DNA from: Azolla pinnata
Lineage: Eukaryota > Streptophyta > Polypodiopsida > Salviniales > Salviniaceae
Assembly (NCBI GenBank): GCA_037176905.1
Contig: JBBBWG010029021.1
Span: forward strand, 3,342-55,307
Direction of reading: 5' to 3'
Length of the DNA: 51,966 nucleotides
This document shows positions 12,001 to 23,648 of this stretch, piece by piece. The number at the start of each line of letters is the position of its first letter. Positions within the stretch are counted from its first letter, which is position 1. Made by a program: the position numbers and the translations under genes. The notes below the pieces were generated by a model. It searched no databases. It was given only the letters and a program-made list of their open reading frames with translations, and had not been told where the DNA came from.

Positions 12001-12623
12001 CTAGAAGCCATAGCAGACCTCAACTTTTTGTGCAACATATAGTAGACAAATGCCATTAATTTCGAGAAAATAAGCATGCATGCTTTATATCACATACAAA
12101 ACCAATCGGCAGATGCTGCTCTTGGAACACTCTCGAATGGCCTCAAGAAAAACGCCTCAACACCAAGGCACGGATAGAAAAGAAAAGGACTTACCGAAAA
12201 ATCCTTAGCTTTCATCTTAGCAAAACGAAAACAATAGTAATGCATGGGTAAGAGACATGTGGCGCACATAAACTTGTAGATGTATTCGAAAACCAGCAAA
12301 AAACATTTACAGGTTGGTAGATTTAAGGTGCGATACTGATCTCAGCTGAGAGGTAGCAAGCAAGAAAAGAAAACCTGCTGCAGCAGAGAGGCCCAGCCGA
12401 GGGCTCGCCGGACATCTCGAGGTCTCCATAGTGCAGGCGAACCTGTGGACTGAAAACCGGAAGCGAGAGACAAGATATCTAGGAAAGATCGACATAGGCA
12501 TAGCAGGTGAGCAAGACTAACGTCTGGATGAGACCAAGACTCCATCTTTTCTTCTTCTTCTTCCTTCTTCTCTTCCTCTTCCTTTTCCACCTTCTGCGGA
12601 TCTTTGCTCCTCGTCTTCTCCAT
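9072..12623 (-). CDS. Many-exon gene, probable FANCF-like Fanconi core protein
   Basis: Exon 1 (12623-12375) has an acidic N-terminus, then SHPDVSLAHLLCLCRSFLDI and LWRPRDVRRALGWASLLQQ. The latter resembles the human FANCF segment around TWDPATVRRALQWARYL. Further blocks are 12215-12195 (tentative), 12023 to about 11810 (GLLDVSKSARLYYALIWRRYE), 11614-11516, 11445-11210 (VFICTMVHCLGYKSGQIESL), 10274-10091, 10004-9861, 9820-9784, 9529-9433 (LLEQDKGAWWNIPPILAAS), 9348-9286 and 9141-9072. From 10274 to the stop every junction is in phase with good splice sites. The middle (about 10480-11000) and the 12023-to-11614 junction could not be resolved. FANCF is an adaptor of the nuclear Fanconi core complex in interstrand-crosslink repair and crossover control. 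The identification rests on weak, remembered similarity; that there is a real multi-exon gene is more certain. Confidence 0.5.
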
Positions 12624-14079
12624 CGAATGTCGCCTGCAGAATCAAAAAAAGGCCGGAAATGTAAATGCACTGATTTTGTTCTATTTCCCGACCATTTCAC
12701 ATATTTCGCTAAATGTTGCCAGAAGACCGGTTTAGAGTTTAGGGTTAGGGTTAGGGTTTGATGTTTAGGGTTAGGATTAGGGTTTGATGTTTAGGGTTAG
12801 GGTTAGGGTTTGATGTTTAGGGTCTAGGGTTAGGGTTTTGGACTGGCTGCATATAGAAACGAGATTGTGTCCAAGCTGACTAATCTGAATGGCCCACAAG
12901 TTCTTATAGAGTTGTTTTATATCTGGTCTAATCTGCGGGCTACTGATAAAAGCGATCGAAGTTACCCAAGTTCTACCACAACTGAAAAAGCCTGTTAACA
13001 GGCTCTTGTATTTGCAGAGCATCTAATTTAGGCTACAAATCGAGGTAGATACCACATTGATTTTCTTCACACTTGTTATCCTAATCTAAAATTTTGTGCC
13101 TGCTCCCTTCCCGGCAAGTTTAGGCATCTCACAAGTGTGCATTCTCGATCTCCAAAACCCATGCGATGTTAAGAACAAACGACCGAGGACATTTCTTGCA
13201 GCTTTCAAACTTTAATCCCTTGTCTTTCAAGACATACGAAAGATAGTTGTGAGAATTCAAGAGAATAATGGTAAGGTTTGTAGAGATTGAACAATTCATG
13301 GGAGAACCAAGTAACTGTATTTTGCTAGTAGTATGTACATCTTGATCCTTAATACAAAGAGGCATGTCTCATTCTACCACTATCAAATGACGCAAAAATA
13401 ATTCACCAAGACAGTTACCACAAGATAGTGTTGATCATTCTCATGTGGGTTCAAATAAGAAACTAATAGCATTTCAACTGCTTATAACTATGACTGTTCA
13501 CGAAGCGAATTCAAGTTTCACATCTTTCACAATAAGACAAAGTCAATTAACTGCTTTGTTTGGACACCTTTGATTGTAGATTTGAACTGCATCCTGCTCT
13601 TTGGCTTGGGTTGTCAGAAATGACAGCTTAACCACCACCCCAATATCAGAATATATGCTTTACCACACTTGCAATGAACTACGTATGTATGTAGTGATTT
13701 CTATTGTTGGATACAGAAGATTTTTTTTATTCTTACATGGAAGATTAAGAAATATTCACAATTGAGCTCTTTCTACAACATCTGAGGCTTCTCTTACTGG
13801 CAAAATTTCAAATGTGCTTAACAGGACATGGCACAAACGGTAAAAGCTCATGAATTGCAATGCCTTCAAATCATCAAAAGCTGGAGGAAGCAGCAGTGCA
13901 TTCCTCTTGTAATTATTTTCTATAAACTGTGGCTATTTTACCATTCTCATAATCATGGATCTTACTATATACGATTAATGCTGTAGACCCATGTGATCAG
14001 AAATCAATGGATTCAACAGTGAAAAGAATGTCACTGAAAGAATTTCAATGTGCCATAAAAATTTCCGTCTTTGCTTGTT
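12624..14079. other. Upstream of FANCF-like gene and 3' flank of COQ10
   Basis: Apart from the telomere-like tract at 12731-12837, no coding segment or repeat is recognised. The right half should contain the COQ10 3' UTR. Confidence 0.45.
12731..12837. repeat. Telomere-like GGGTTTGATGTTTAGGGTTA tract
   Basis: TTTAGGGTTAGGGTTAGGGTTTGATG repeats about three times with single-base variants (TTAGGATTAGGG), then GTCTAGGGTTAGGGTTTTGG. Relative to the minus-strand FANCF-like gene it sits about 110 bp upstream of the start codon and reads as AACCCTAA, the orientation of plant telo-box promoter elements. Confidence 0.85.
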
Positions 14080-17000
14080 TTAAGCAGTTTGTGTATCTTC
14101 GAGAATCTTCACACTAGGACCATACACTGTTCTACAACGCCCTTCAAAAGACCCTACAAGGCGTGATACAACCTCATCAAAAAACATGCTCGCCACCTGG
14201 ATGTTCACAATGAAATTTTAGCACGTAAGTCCACAGCTTTAACATTGATGGATACTGATTACTAATAGAAGCATTAGTGTTTAAAAACCTACTATAAACT
14301 CTTATGAATTCTGTTAAGTAATAAGTTTCTATATGCCATTATCAAGCCAGAACTCACAGCTTAAGTTTATTTATTTAGCTATTTATTCATTCAGAATCTA
14401 TCACATATAAGCTAAAGTTTAAAGGTTTTAATATTTCCGGCCTATTACCTAAACCATAGAGCTAACAGAGATTAAATACACGTGCAGAAAACCAAAAAAA
14501 CTTTCCTATACCTGGCGATACAGTGGAGAGCGGAATTGAAAGCTGACTGCAAAATGGAGGTTGCATGAGCCAGGTACCGGGCCGGGCTTGAATTCCCAAG
14601 TATTTGTCAAGTAATCGAATATGTTACTTTTTGAGACAGACGTCTGAAAGAGAATGACTTTTTATTATCATATGAAAATAAGAGGTCTTCAAATAATCTA
14701 GTCATGATGATTTTTTTCAAAAAGAAAATTTCCGGCCCTCACCAGAGTACCTTTATTAATAATGGGCGTTTTAGCTCCACATGCGATACATATCGTTCCA
14801 CAAGAAACTTGAAACCTATCTCAAGCTCTGCCTCCAGTGCTGATTCATTCTGCCACAGAATGGTTGATTTTTGGCACCACGGGACAAAATCTTGATATAA
14901 ATCCACTGCTGCCACCACTGAAAATAGTTGTTCTGGGGAATACCTGTAACATCAGAGCCATCGCTTCCTCTCACTTAAAATATACATCAGCTGAAATTTA
15001 ATTGAGCAAAGTTGTATCTTAAATCTAGGGTCTTCTCCACCCTCTTCCCTTCCAAATACACAAACAATAACAAACTTCCTCAAAAGTGTTACTTCATGTC
15101 TGATAAATGAACATGGTGATCCATGTAATCCTGAATCTCCAATCCAAATATGTATTAAATAAAATCTCAAACTAAATTATTTGGAACCGTCCTATATTCT
15201 ATACAATGTCCTATTCTGCTTGCCGGACCTAGTTAATAACAGCTATAGACATATATTTTATATTTCAATTGATGATTTAAGACTGAAATCTTCCAAAGGG
15301 TGTGGAATATTTCATTCCTCCCCCTGCTGTGCTGCAAGCTTTTGTAACTGAGACCAGCAATAGACATATAGGCAGTTTCATGATAACCACAGTTTGCAAG
15401 TTAAAAAGCATTTCATCAGGAGTCTAGACGTGTTGTCTATCCATGGATTATACCTTCATCTAAGGTCTGAACCAGATATGTAGGCTGTTTGATATAGAAA
15501 GTTCTATATTATGGACGTCATTACTATGTCAAATTTACCCCGCCATTATTTCCAGCATTATGGGTGTTCTCATACGAACTCTGAGGAAACAAGGCAGGCT
15601 CTGACATATGCAGAATAGCCAACAAATCCTATACTAACAATATAAATGGAGCAAAGTCTCCATGTCATTTCTTCAAAAAAATACTTCTTTTGTTACAATT
15701 TTGCAAGAGATGAACATCTGCTAAAGCAACATTGACATTTTAATAACGGAAACCCTAAACTTGAAGCAAGATTACTGTTTCGAATATTCTCATATAAATT
15801 CTGAGGCAACAAGGTCTCCGCCTTCCTAGAATGAATTACAAGGCTCTGACATGTGTATGATGGCCAAAAAACCGACAGCTACAGCAAAATTAAAGCAAAA
15901 TCTGCATGAAGTTACTCACAAAAAAAAACCTTTTTTACTGCAATTTTGCAAGATACGAAACTATGCTTTAGTAGAAACTTTGAGAAAAGAGATCCAGTTT
16001 AATGCAAAATCTTTGTTTCCAACATTAAGAGAAAGTCTTGTATAGACTCTGAGTCGACAAGACCTCCACCCTCCCAGCAGTTATGAGGCTCTGGCATGTG
16101 TATAACGGCCAAATAAACCTACAATTACACCATGAATGAAGCAAAACCTATATGTGGGTAAAACAATTTTGCAAGGTATAACCTATACCCAAGCAAATTC
16201 ATACTTCCCTAAAAGAAACCTAACTTAATGCAAAAATATCATTGAGGCATAGACCTGAAGAGCCTTGAGTATGAATTTGATCACCTACAATATGCTTTTT
16301 CTCCAAAGTGATGCAATTCTCCATGTATCACACATTGTGACCCATTGGTCTAGTATACAGAATACCTCCCATTAACCTTCTCTACATTCAGGCCGTGTAA
16401 AGTGTTCTTAGGTATACATCAATTGAATGAGGGCCTCAAATATTAGAGGTTTTAGGGCACACTTTACTTTAAATCATAACTAAGGCATGCATTAAAATTA
16501 GCGGACTAAAATGTTCAGTGAACATTTTAAATAAAATATCAAAGTTGGTCAGCTCAAGACATTGTGTGATAAGAAAACATGTTCCATACAATAGAATTTC
16601 TTTCTAACTGTCTTCTATTCAGCTGTAATGCTTATAACAAATAACCAGCCACTGTTGTATGGTAATTTTAGACACGGCCAAGAGATTCACAGATACTGTC
16701 CAGCCTTTGTTTGAGAACAAATCGTCTTACCTATTCAACCACTGATCATTCTCATAGACGTAATGGCCAAAATTCAGCAATTCCTGGCAAAGTGTATGCT
16801 GTATCAAATATTCTTGTAATTCTCAGTCCCGAGCACGATAGCAATGAAAAATAAAAAAGCACAAGTACCGTGCAAATCAACACAAAAATCGAACAGTTGA
16901 AATAATACGCGTAGATAAAAAGCAAGACATTACTGGGAATCAAAACTCGCAGAATTAAAATACTCTAGTAGATTTCCCAGCACAACTGATTTCTTTAAAA

Positions 17001-17463
17001 TAGGCACACAAAAACTAGAATTTAATGGTAACCAGGTGTAAAAGCTGGATTTTCTTATTGATGAAGGGAAAGGAAGATGGAAGGAAGCATATCCAAAAAC
17101 CCAAGAAAACTATGGGCGAGATTAGACCTACCCAATGATGCGAGTTTCCTCGTGCTTCTTAGACAAACCGGTGTCTTCATCGCCGTCGCCAAAGCTCAGA
17201 AAATTACATCTTTGAGATTTCAAGCAGTATTCCGAGGAGGGGAAGAAGGATCCCACGGCGGACGACTTCAACCTTACTCCTTGGCGCTCATGAACGGGGA
17301 GAAAATTGGCAGCGCCGGCACGTAAAGAATCGACGCCTTTCCCGTTGATAGAGGAGGAGGCAGTCCGCAGAGGAGAAGAAAAAGGATCCGAAGGAACGGG
17401 CCGCCATGGAAGCTTAGGCTTCTGGGAGAGGAAGGACCTCAGGAGGAGGCCTGAGCGTTGCAT
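14080..17463 (-). CDS. COQ10: COQ10, mitochondrial coenzyme Q-binding START-domain protein
   Basis: Four exons join in phase: 17463-17132, 14943-14751, 14643-14512 and 14196-14080, giving 257 residues. The first exon is rich in Arg and Ser and lacks acidic residues at the start (MQRSGLLLRSFLSQKPKLP), as expected for a mitochondrial presequence. The START/polyketide-cyclase fold is shown by KKHEETRIIGYSPEQLFSVV, AAVDLYQDFVPWCQKS, ELEIGFKFLVERYVSHVEL, FDYLTNTWEFKPGPVPGSCN, FAVSFQFRSPLYRQVA and MFFDEVVSRLVGSFEGRC. COQ10 binds ubiquinone at the inner mitochondrial membrane and is needed for efficient respiratory Q use and Q biosynthesis. Intron 1 is long (14944-17131) and may hold unrelated open segments, including one near 16730-16790. 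A CTCGTC-type repeat and telomere-like sequence lie just upstream of the start. Confidence 0.93.
14944..17131 (-). other. COQ10 intron 1, about 2.2 kb
   Basis: The intron is bounded by a GTAGGT donor and a TTACAG acceptor in gene orientation. Between about 15540 and 16110 there are three diverged copies of a roughly 200-300 bp segment sharing CTCTGACATATGCAG/CTCTGACATGTGTATGATGGCC/CTCTGGCATGTGTATAACGGCC and CAATTTTGCAAGA(G)AT. This is a degenerate internal tandem duplication, perhaps remnants of a small element. No exon needed for the COQ10 protein lies inside. Confidence 0.5.
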
Positions 17464-17535
17464 TAATCCTGGCGAGGGGAAAGAGCAAACCGACGGTTTG
17501 TTGTTCCCGTTCCCTCCTTCCTTCTGTGCCTTTAT

Positions 17536-17550
17536 TCGAGAGAGACGAGG

Positions 17551-17587
<37 letters not shown>

Positions 17588-17632
17588 AGTGCAGGGTTAG
17601 GGTTAGGGTTAGGGTTAGGGTTAGGGTTGCGC
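17536..17632. repeat. (GAGGAC)n and (TTAGGG)n upstream of COQ10
   Basis: GCGAGGACGAGGACGAGG repeats at about 17551-17584 are followed by about five GGGTTA units at 17597-17628. In the COQ10 (minus) orientation this gives a CCCTAA tract and then a CTCGTC pyrimidine-rich leader within 200 bp of the start codon, resembling the telo-box plus CT-rich layout of plant housekeeping promoters. Confidence 0.8.
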
Positions 17633-19484
17633 GTCTGTTTCGGATTCCTGTGATGGTTTTTCAACGGGGTGCGTTATTTCGAAGAGAACGCACGAGTCAA
17701 GTCAACTGCCATGACCGTCTTGACTTGACTCGTTTGACCGGACTCCTTTGAACGGACTCGTTTGAACTAATTTGTTTTACTTCACTTTAGTTTCTTGACT
17801 ATCTCAGTTTTCTTGTGTTTTGACTTGCACTTGGCTTGACTTGCTTGATTGGGGTGGACTCGACTCAACATGGTTTGCTGCTTGACTTGACCTTACTCCA
17901 CATGTTTTGCTACTTGACTTGTCTTGACTCGGCTCGACTCGACTTTTCTTGAACAGGCATTCTGTTGACATAGATAGCACGTGCTTATGTTCCCGGATGA
18001 AGAGGGATATTTTGATTGGATGCTTGAAGCCGTCTGAATAAATCGTTGGGATGCTCATGTGAAGCACGTGATTTCGAACTAGCATTGGTAGTTAACTTAC
18101 GTGGGTCGTCGAGCTTTGTGCTTCCATTGTTTCCATCGTTCTTCTCAGGGCTATCCGTGGTTGGATACTTGCATTGGAGCATAAATTAATAGGCTCCCGA
18201 TTTACAATAATTTCGTGTTTTTAGCTCAGGAGGAACATACTTAATTCTTATAAAAAAGAGCGACAAGTGCGAATGTCACGGCCGAAGCTTGTCGACAATG
18301 ATTGACTTAGAAGACACAAATATGACAAGAAAAAACCCAGATAAGAATAAGAAGACAAGATATGTATTAGCAAGAGACTTGGAGTACAAGGTGCCGAAAA
18401 TAGATGTTGAATCGGAATGGTTTAATATTGAGATTGACTTAGTATTTATACAGTTCTAAGGCTCATACATGCTCGCCATGTGGCTATCATGCATCGTTGC
18501 TTTCATGGCTTGTATGCATGATTGTCACGTGGTGGCTCCGAGGACTTGCGATGTTAGCAGCTATCGCAAGTCGTTTTTAACGTTAATATGTAATATATTG
18601 GCGATGGACTATATTTATGGAATGCATCGAACGGTTTAGGTCACATAACATGGTTTGTGAAAAAACGTTTGACATTTCAAACCAATTAGCCATGAAGATT
18701 GACTACTACACGAACCAAGTCGAAGCCCAAGCACTTCACAATAATACGACATAACCGATGATGAACTATCCGTTTAATGAGTACACGTGCAGATCAAGAT
18801 GTCGAGTAAAATCAATCAGCAACCATTAGCTAAAAACTATGCAACGGGTATTATCGGGGTGTCGATCTCGATGCCCAGTAGAAGTGATCGGTGACTATCA
18901 CCTAAGCCCACTATGTGATATGAGAATGCGTGTATGTGTGAACAAGTTTGTGTATTTTTTTTCTTGCACACATAGAGAGAGACAGACGCATCGACAATGA
19001 AGGAGTTTTAGGGCATTCTTGATCTATGATTTTGTCTATGTAGTTTCCACTTGCGTAGTACGATGGACCCTGCATCATACATCGACCTCATTCCCAGATC
19101 ACAAAAGAGGTTTGAACACGATCACAGGCTTCGGATTCCTCAACTGAAATTCGATGAAGTACCCATCTCCACGATCATCACGAAAAAAGAAAAAACAAAC
19201 AAGTAAAACACAGATACACACACACACACATGCAGATCAAATTCCTCGACTAAATTCGTATGATTGATAGATAACACGCGAACTCGAGAGGGATTACAGA
19301 TTGTGTCAATGCTAATTAGCCAGGATTGAAATGTCTGATTATCTTTCGTTTTCAATCTGATTATCTTCAGAGAACAAAAAGGAAATGCCAGATGGACAGG
19401 GGTATTGTGGGGATATCCGAAAACTCAGGGGCTTCGCGAAGACTGTAGTCTTCTCCGTTTTGAACTACCGGCGAAGAAAGAGCC
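17633..19484. other. Spacer between divergent COQ10 and helicase genes
   Basis: From about 17695 to 17950 TTGACTTGACTCG-like words recur in a degenerate repeat. The remaining 1.5 kb shows no recognisable gene. Upstream sequences of both divergent genes should lie here; I could not identify a convincing TATA box for either. Confidence 0.45.
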
Positions 19485-22400
19485 ATGGCTTCTGAGATGG
19501 CGACAGCTGGTGGTCGGTGCATCCGACTCCTCCTCCGCAGGAGATCGACTGAACCTCTCGCGACGACCCGGAGAATCCACCAGCACGCCTCGCCTCGGAA
19601 TGCTCCGTTGCCTTCTGAAGCCGTCGCTCGAGCCCGGGCCTCCGTCTTGGAAATTCGAAAGCTGTTGCTTGGTCCCAGGAAGGATGCGCTAGGTTCCGTC
19701 GCTTGTTCCCGCGACGCGCAGGTCTCAAGTGGGACCATGCCTTTGGCAAAGACAAGGTAAGGGTTCTGCTTACCCGTTCCGAAGGAAGCAAAGGGATAAA
19801 GCAGCGGGTTTTCTCAAAACGGCTGTTTTTCTTAAGGCCATTCATGAAAAAGAAAATGCGTGTATCTTTGAACCAAAGGAATGATGATATCCGAGTCTGC
19901 GTTCCATTCTTGAAAAAGCATTGTTTGGTTGTGTTGATCGAGTATGCAATCCATTCTCTAGCTTGAATGGGGGTAAAAATGCCATTTTTATTCATAAAAA
20001 AGTGACGACCTAAGGATGATATGTATCTGAATCCTGGCTCAATTGAGAGACATTCTCACAATTATGGGAAGCAAAAAGGTTGTAAGTAGTTATTCGTGTT
20101 AATAAATTTTGTTTTGAGATTTCTCCTAGTTTTGATGGCGGAGGAAAATGCTATTATTGGGTCCAACAATGCATAAAAGAAGAAATAGATCATAATGTGC
20201 TGCATCTCAATGCGAGTTCTGGGTTTGCGTGCTGCAAGGAAGTGTGAATAGTAGCTAAGATAATCCATACCAGGCATGACCATCTTTTATTTACCGAGAA
20301 AGTGTACTATGATGATCTCATGGAATGCTCAACGTCGTGTCTTATGTATGTTTAAATGGCATTGGAAGTTCCCTTAAGTTTATGTTATACGTGTGGATGT
20401 ATTTACTATATCCCATGCTAGATGGGGGCGGTAAAATTAATTTGCAGCTTCATCTCATTTAGTAAATTTGTTGTTAAACACGCTTATATTTGAGGGATAC
20501 TATATACTGTCATTGGATGGTCGCAGAAGCATATGATCAGTCAATGGAATTATGTTCACCTATTCGGATTTGAGAAGGAACTAGAGCATTGATTTGCTGT
20601 TTTGCTTGATGACTATAGCCTTAGATATTTAGCATCCTTTCCTATCTTCTTTTCTTTTTTCTATCCCTTATCCCATTCCCGTGTTCAATGCCTCTGTATG
20701 TGTTTATATCAGGGAAAATTCATCATTATCTGCTGGTGGCCTGAAACTGGATACACGGGTCTATATTTTGACAAAGCTTTTATTTCACTTTGTGAGGTTT
20801 GATTGATTTGGTATATCATCATAACTCTTCTTCTTTTTCTATCAGTTATGCTGTAGACTTTTCTAGGCAAAATTTCACCTTTTCCAACTGCATTGGCCCA
20901 ATCAAAGGTAGTAGACTGCTTCTTCTTTTTATGTGTCTATTAAGAGTTCAAGGTATGAGGATGACAATTTTTTCAAGCGTCTATGCTACGCACTCAAGAT
21001 GATAGTATGAGGATACTAATTGATTATCAGGCAGTGAGTTGTGGATGCTATTTTTATTCTAAACCTCTTATTGTTTCTCTTTACAGATTTGATGAGCTGA
21101 ATCTGTCACCGTTGACTCTGAAATCATTGCATCAAATTTTTGGGTATGAGAGGCTTACATCTGTACAAGAAGCAACCCTTTCAACAATTTTACAAGGTTT
21201 GAATTTAGTAAACACTAGCATGAGGTACATATAGGTCTCTCAGACAGCTGAGCATTGTATCACCTTCCAATAATATTATTAAAATTGGGAGAGATTCTTT
21301 TCACATTTTAGGATAGGATTCTATGATTGCAGGCAATGATATTGTTGTTAAATCAGAGTTTGGCACTGGAAAGACAATAGCCTTCTTGGTGAGATTCGTT
21401 TCTTCTAGTTGGAATTTTTAGTAATCAGCACTTGTTTCAGTATATAGAAGAAGACATAATTTACTACATGCTATTGTGAATTAATATGTCAGATTACGTT
21501 TGTCGTTGTTTTATATGTGGTAGGTACCAGCTATAGAAGCAGTTTTGGAGGCATTTCCTACCAATGAAAGAGTCTCTGATGATATAATTTCTCTCGTTAT
21601 TTGTCCTACTCGAGAGCTTGCTCTCCAGATCTTCATGCAAGCTCGAGCATTACTACAGTTTCACACAGATATCAAACTAAAAGTCCTAACTGGAGGTTTT
21701 CGAATATCAAAAGAAAGGGAAGCACTACGAGCTAGTCTATGTCAGGTACATGGATAGGAGCAGCATACAATACATATCAAGTATGTAGGTTCTTTCTATA
21801 ATTGCAGTCTTTGTAGTGACCAAGAATGTATTGTTTTGTTTGTTATTTAGATTCTCATTGCTACACCAGGACGATTATTAGATCACCTAGAAAAGACAGA
21901 TGGTTTCAAACAGAGGCTTCACAACTTGAAGCTACTTGTCCTTGATGAAGCTGACCATATTCTGGATATTGGGTATCGAGTGTGCATTGAAAATATATTA
22001 AAACATTTACCTTGTCTTCGGCAAACACTTCTCTTCTCTGCATCTATGCCACCCGAGGTATCTTTGGTTGTAGTCGGACAGTTGTGAAGTGCAATAGAAC
22101 GATTGTAAAAGGGTTATTTTTGGTGACACGTTCTTCATTGATTGATTGTTTGTTTAGATCAGGAGCATAGCGAAAGTTGCTTTGAATGATGCCCACAGGT
22201 TTATTGATATGGTCGAACAGAGTAGCGTGGAACAGCACAACTTGAAGATAAATACACAGGTATCAATGTGGTAAAATTGCAGTGTGGCATGACTTTAGAA
22301 CGTCTCTCAGATTTTTCAATGGTAATAAAAAGAAATACATTTCTCTATGCCGAGGAAGTAGTTTTCATCATATAACCTGCTACTTTATTTATTACTGATT

Positions 22401-23648
22401 ACAGATAAAGCAACGTTGCGTAGTTGCACCCATCACAGACCACCTGACACTGTTATATGCTTCTATTAAGGAACATATGGAATCTAATGCCAACTACAAG
22501 GTTTGAATTCTGAAGGATAATTAGAAGTACATTTCTGTAAATTTATTCTAGATTTATCGCAATATAAAAGATTGTCTACATCTATGCAGATCATTGTATT
22601 TTGTGTAACTGCTAGGATAACAACTTTTATGTTTACTCTTTATAAAGAGCTTGGTTTGAACTGCCTGGAAATCCATTCGAAAAAAAGCCAAATGCATCGT
22701 TTCCACACATATAAAGATTTTCGGGATTCAGACGGTTCATTAGTTATGTTTACATCAAATGTTTCTTCACGTGGATTGGACTACCCTAACATTACACTTG
22801 TTATCCAGGTGAAGTTTTCTGCTGGTTCTACCTATAAATGCACTTTTTTTGTTAAAGTATTTGTTTTTCTACTTAGTGAAATGCAATTAAATAACAACTA
22901 ACGTCTTATTTCTGCACCCTATCCAGGTTGGTTTGCCAGAATGTGCAGCAACATACAACAATAGAATAGGGAGGACAGGTCGATGCGGCAAAGGTGGGGA
23001 ATCATTGCTGTTATTGACACCTTGGGAGGACTTTTTCATTGAAAAACTCCACGAACAATCTATTCAATTTATTTCTACTCCTTGTATCGACACTTCAATT
23101 AAAGCCAAGGTATGTTTGATGAATGCTCATTGTCTAAATTCCTACCTATGAAGTTTTATATGTAATGGGATGTGCGTTGAGAATAAGCCTCCTTTCCATT
23201 CTTCCTGGCACATTGATAGGATGTCTCTGGCCTATCAGTCTCTTCTGTTTGTGAAATTGTTATTGTGATGATGAATTTTGAAGTTTGAGCCGAGTTAGGT
23301 TTCAAATGCAGCTGTTACTGAGCATTGAACGTTCAACATTTTGTGAGGTTCTTGGAGTTGTAGTTGTGAAAGGAGGGATTGGTATAATCGTAGCAATTGG
23401 TTTTATTCACCATTTTGCAGATAATTTTGGCAATAACCAAAATAGATCGATTGATGTTGTGGCATGCATATCGGACATGGCTTGGTTACTACACGTCTCT
23501 AGCGAACGTACCTTTAACTAAAGAACAGATAGTCAATTATGGCAATGAGTTCAGTGCTGCTATTGGATATGACGAGCCTCCAGCTCTTCCCAAATCAATC
23601 ATTTCAAAGATGGCATTGCGTGGGGTTCGAGGCTTAACAAAGAATTGA
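19485..23648 (+). CDS. DEAD-box ATP-dependent RNA helicase, RH25/26/31 clade
   Basis: Ten exons join in phase: 19485-19756, 21087-21196, 21333-21388, 21524-21745, 21851-22057, 22158-22259, 22405-22500, 22590-22808, 22927-23109 and 23421-23648, giving 564 residues. The N-terminus is basic and rich in Arg, Ser and Thr, consistent with an organelle-targeting peptide. Motifs in order are RFDELNLSPLTLKSL, the Q-motif region TSVQEAT, Walker A EFGTGKT, CPTRELALQ, TGG, ATPGRLLDHLE, VLDEADHILD, SAS, SSRGLDYP and NNRIGRTGR. The C-terminal WLGYY, FSAAIGYDEPPALP and KMALRGVRGL blocks match Arabidopsis RH25/26/31. These enzymes remodel RNA using ATP. Three motifs deviate: Phe in Walker A where Thr is usual, SAS for SAT, and Asn for His in motif VI. 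Splicing directly from 19756 to 21087 keeps the frame. Confidence 0.9.
19757..21086 (+). other. Helicase intron 1, 1.33 kb
   Basis: Donor GTAAGG and acceptor CTTTACAG. It contains a splice-bounded 62-nt segment at about 20842-20903 (TATCAG before it, GTAGTA after it) that reads openly as SYAVDFSRQNFTFSNCIG. Including it would shift the downstream helicase frame, so it is either not an exon or a frame-disrupting alternative exon. Confidence 0.45.

Noticed and set aside
16730..16795. Minus-strand segment ELLNFGHYVYENDQWLNR with good splice sites inside COQ10 intron 1
   Set aside because: Exons 1 and 2 of COQ10 already join in the correct phase and conserved sequence; including this segment would break the GYSPEQLF block.
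17128..17664. ORF extending upstream of the COQ10 Met into Pro/Asn-Pro/Arg repeats
   Set aside because: The upstream part is telomere-like and CTCGTC repeat sequence; the COQ10 protein plausibly starts at the Met at 17463.
20842..20903. Splice-bounded segment in helicase intron 1 considered as an exon
   Set aside because: Its 62-nt length shifts the frame, while splicing from 19756 directly to 21087 recreates the conserved RFDELNLSP sequence.
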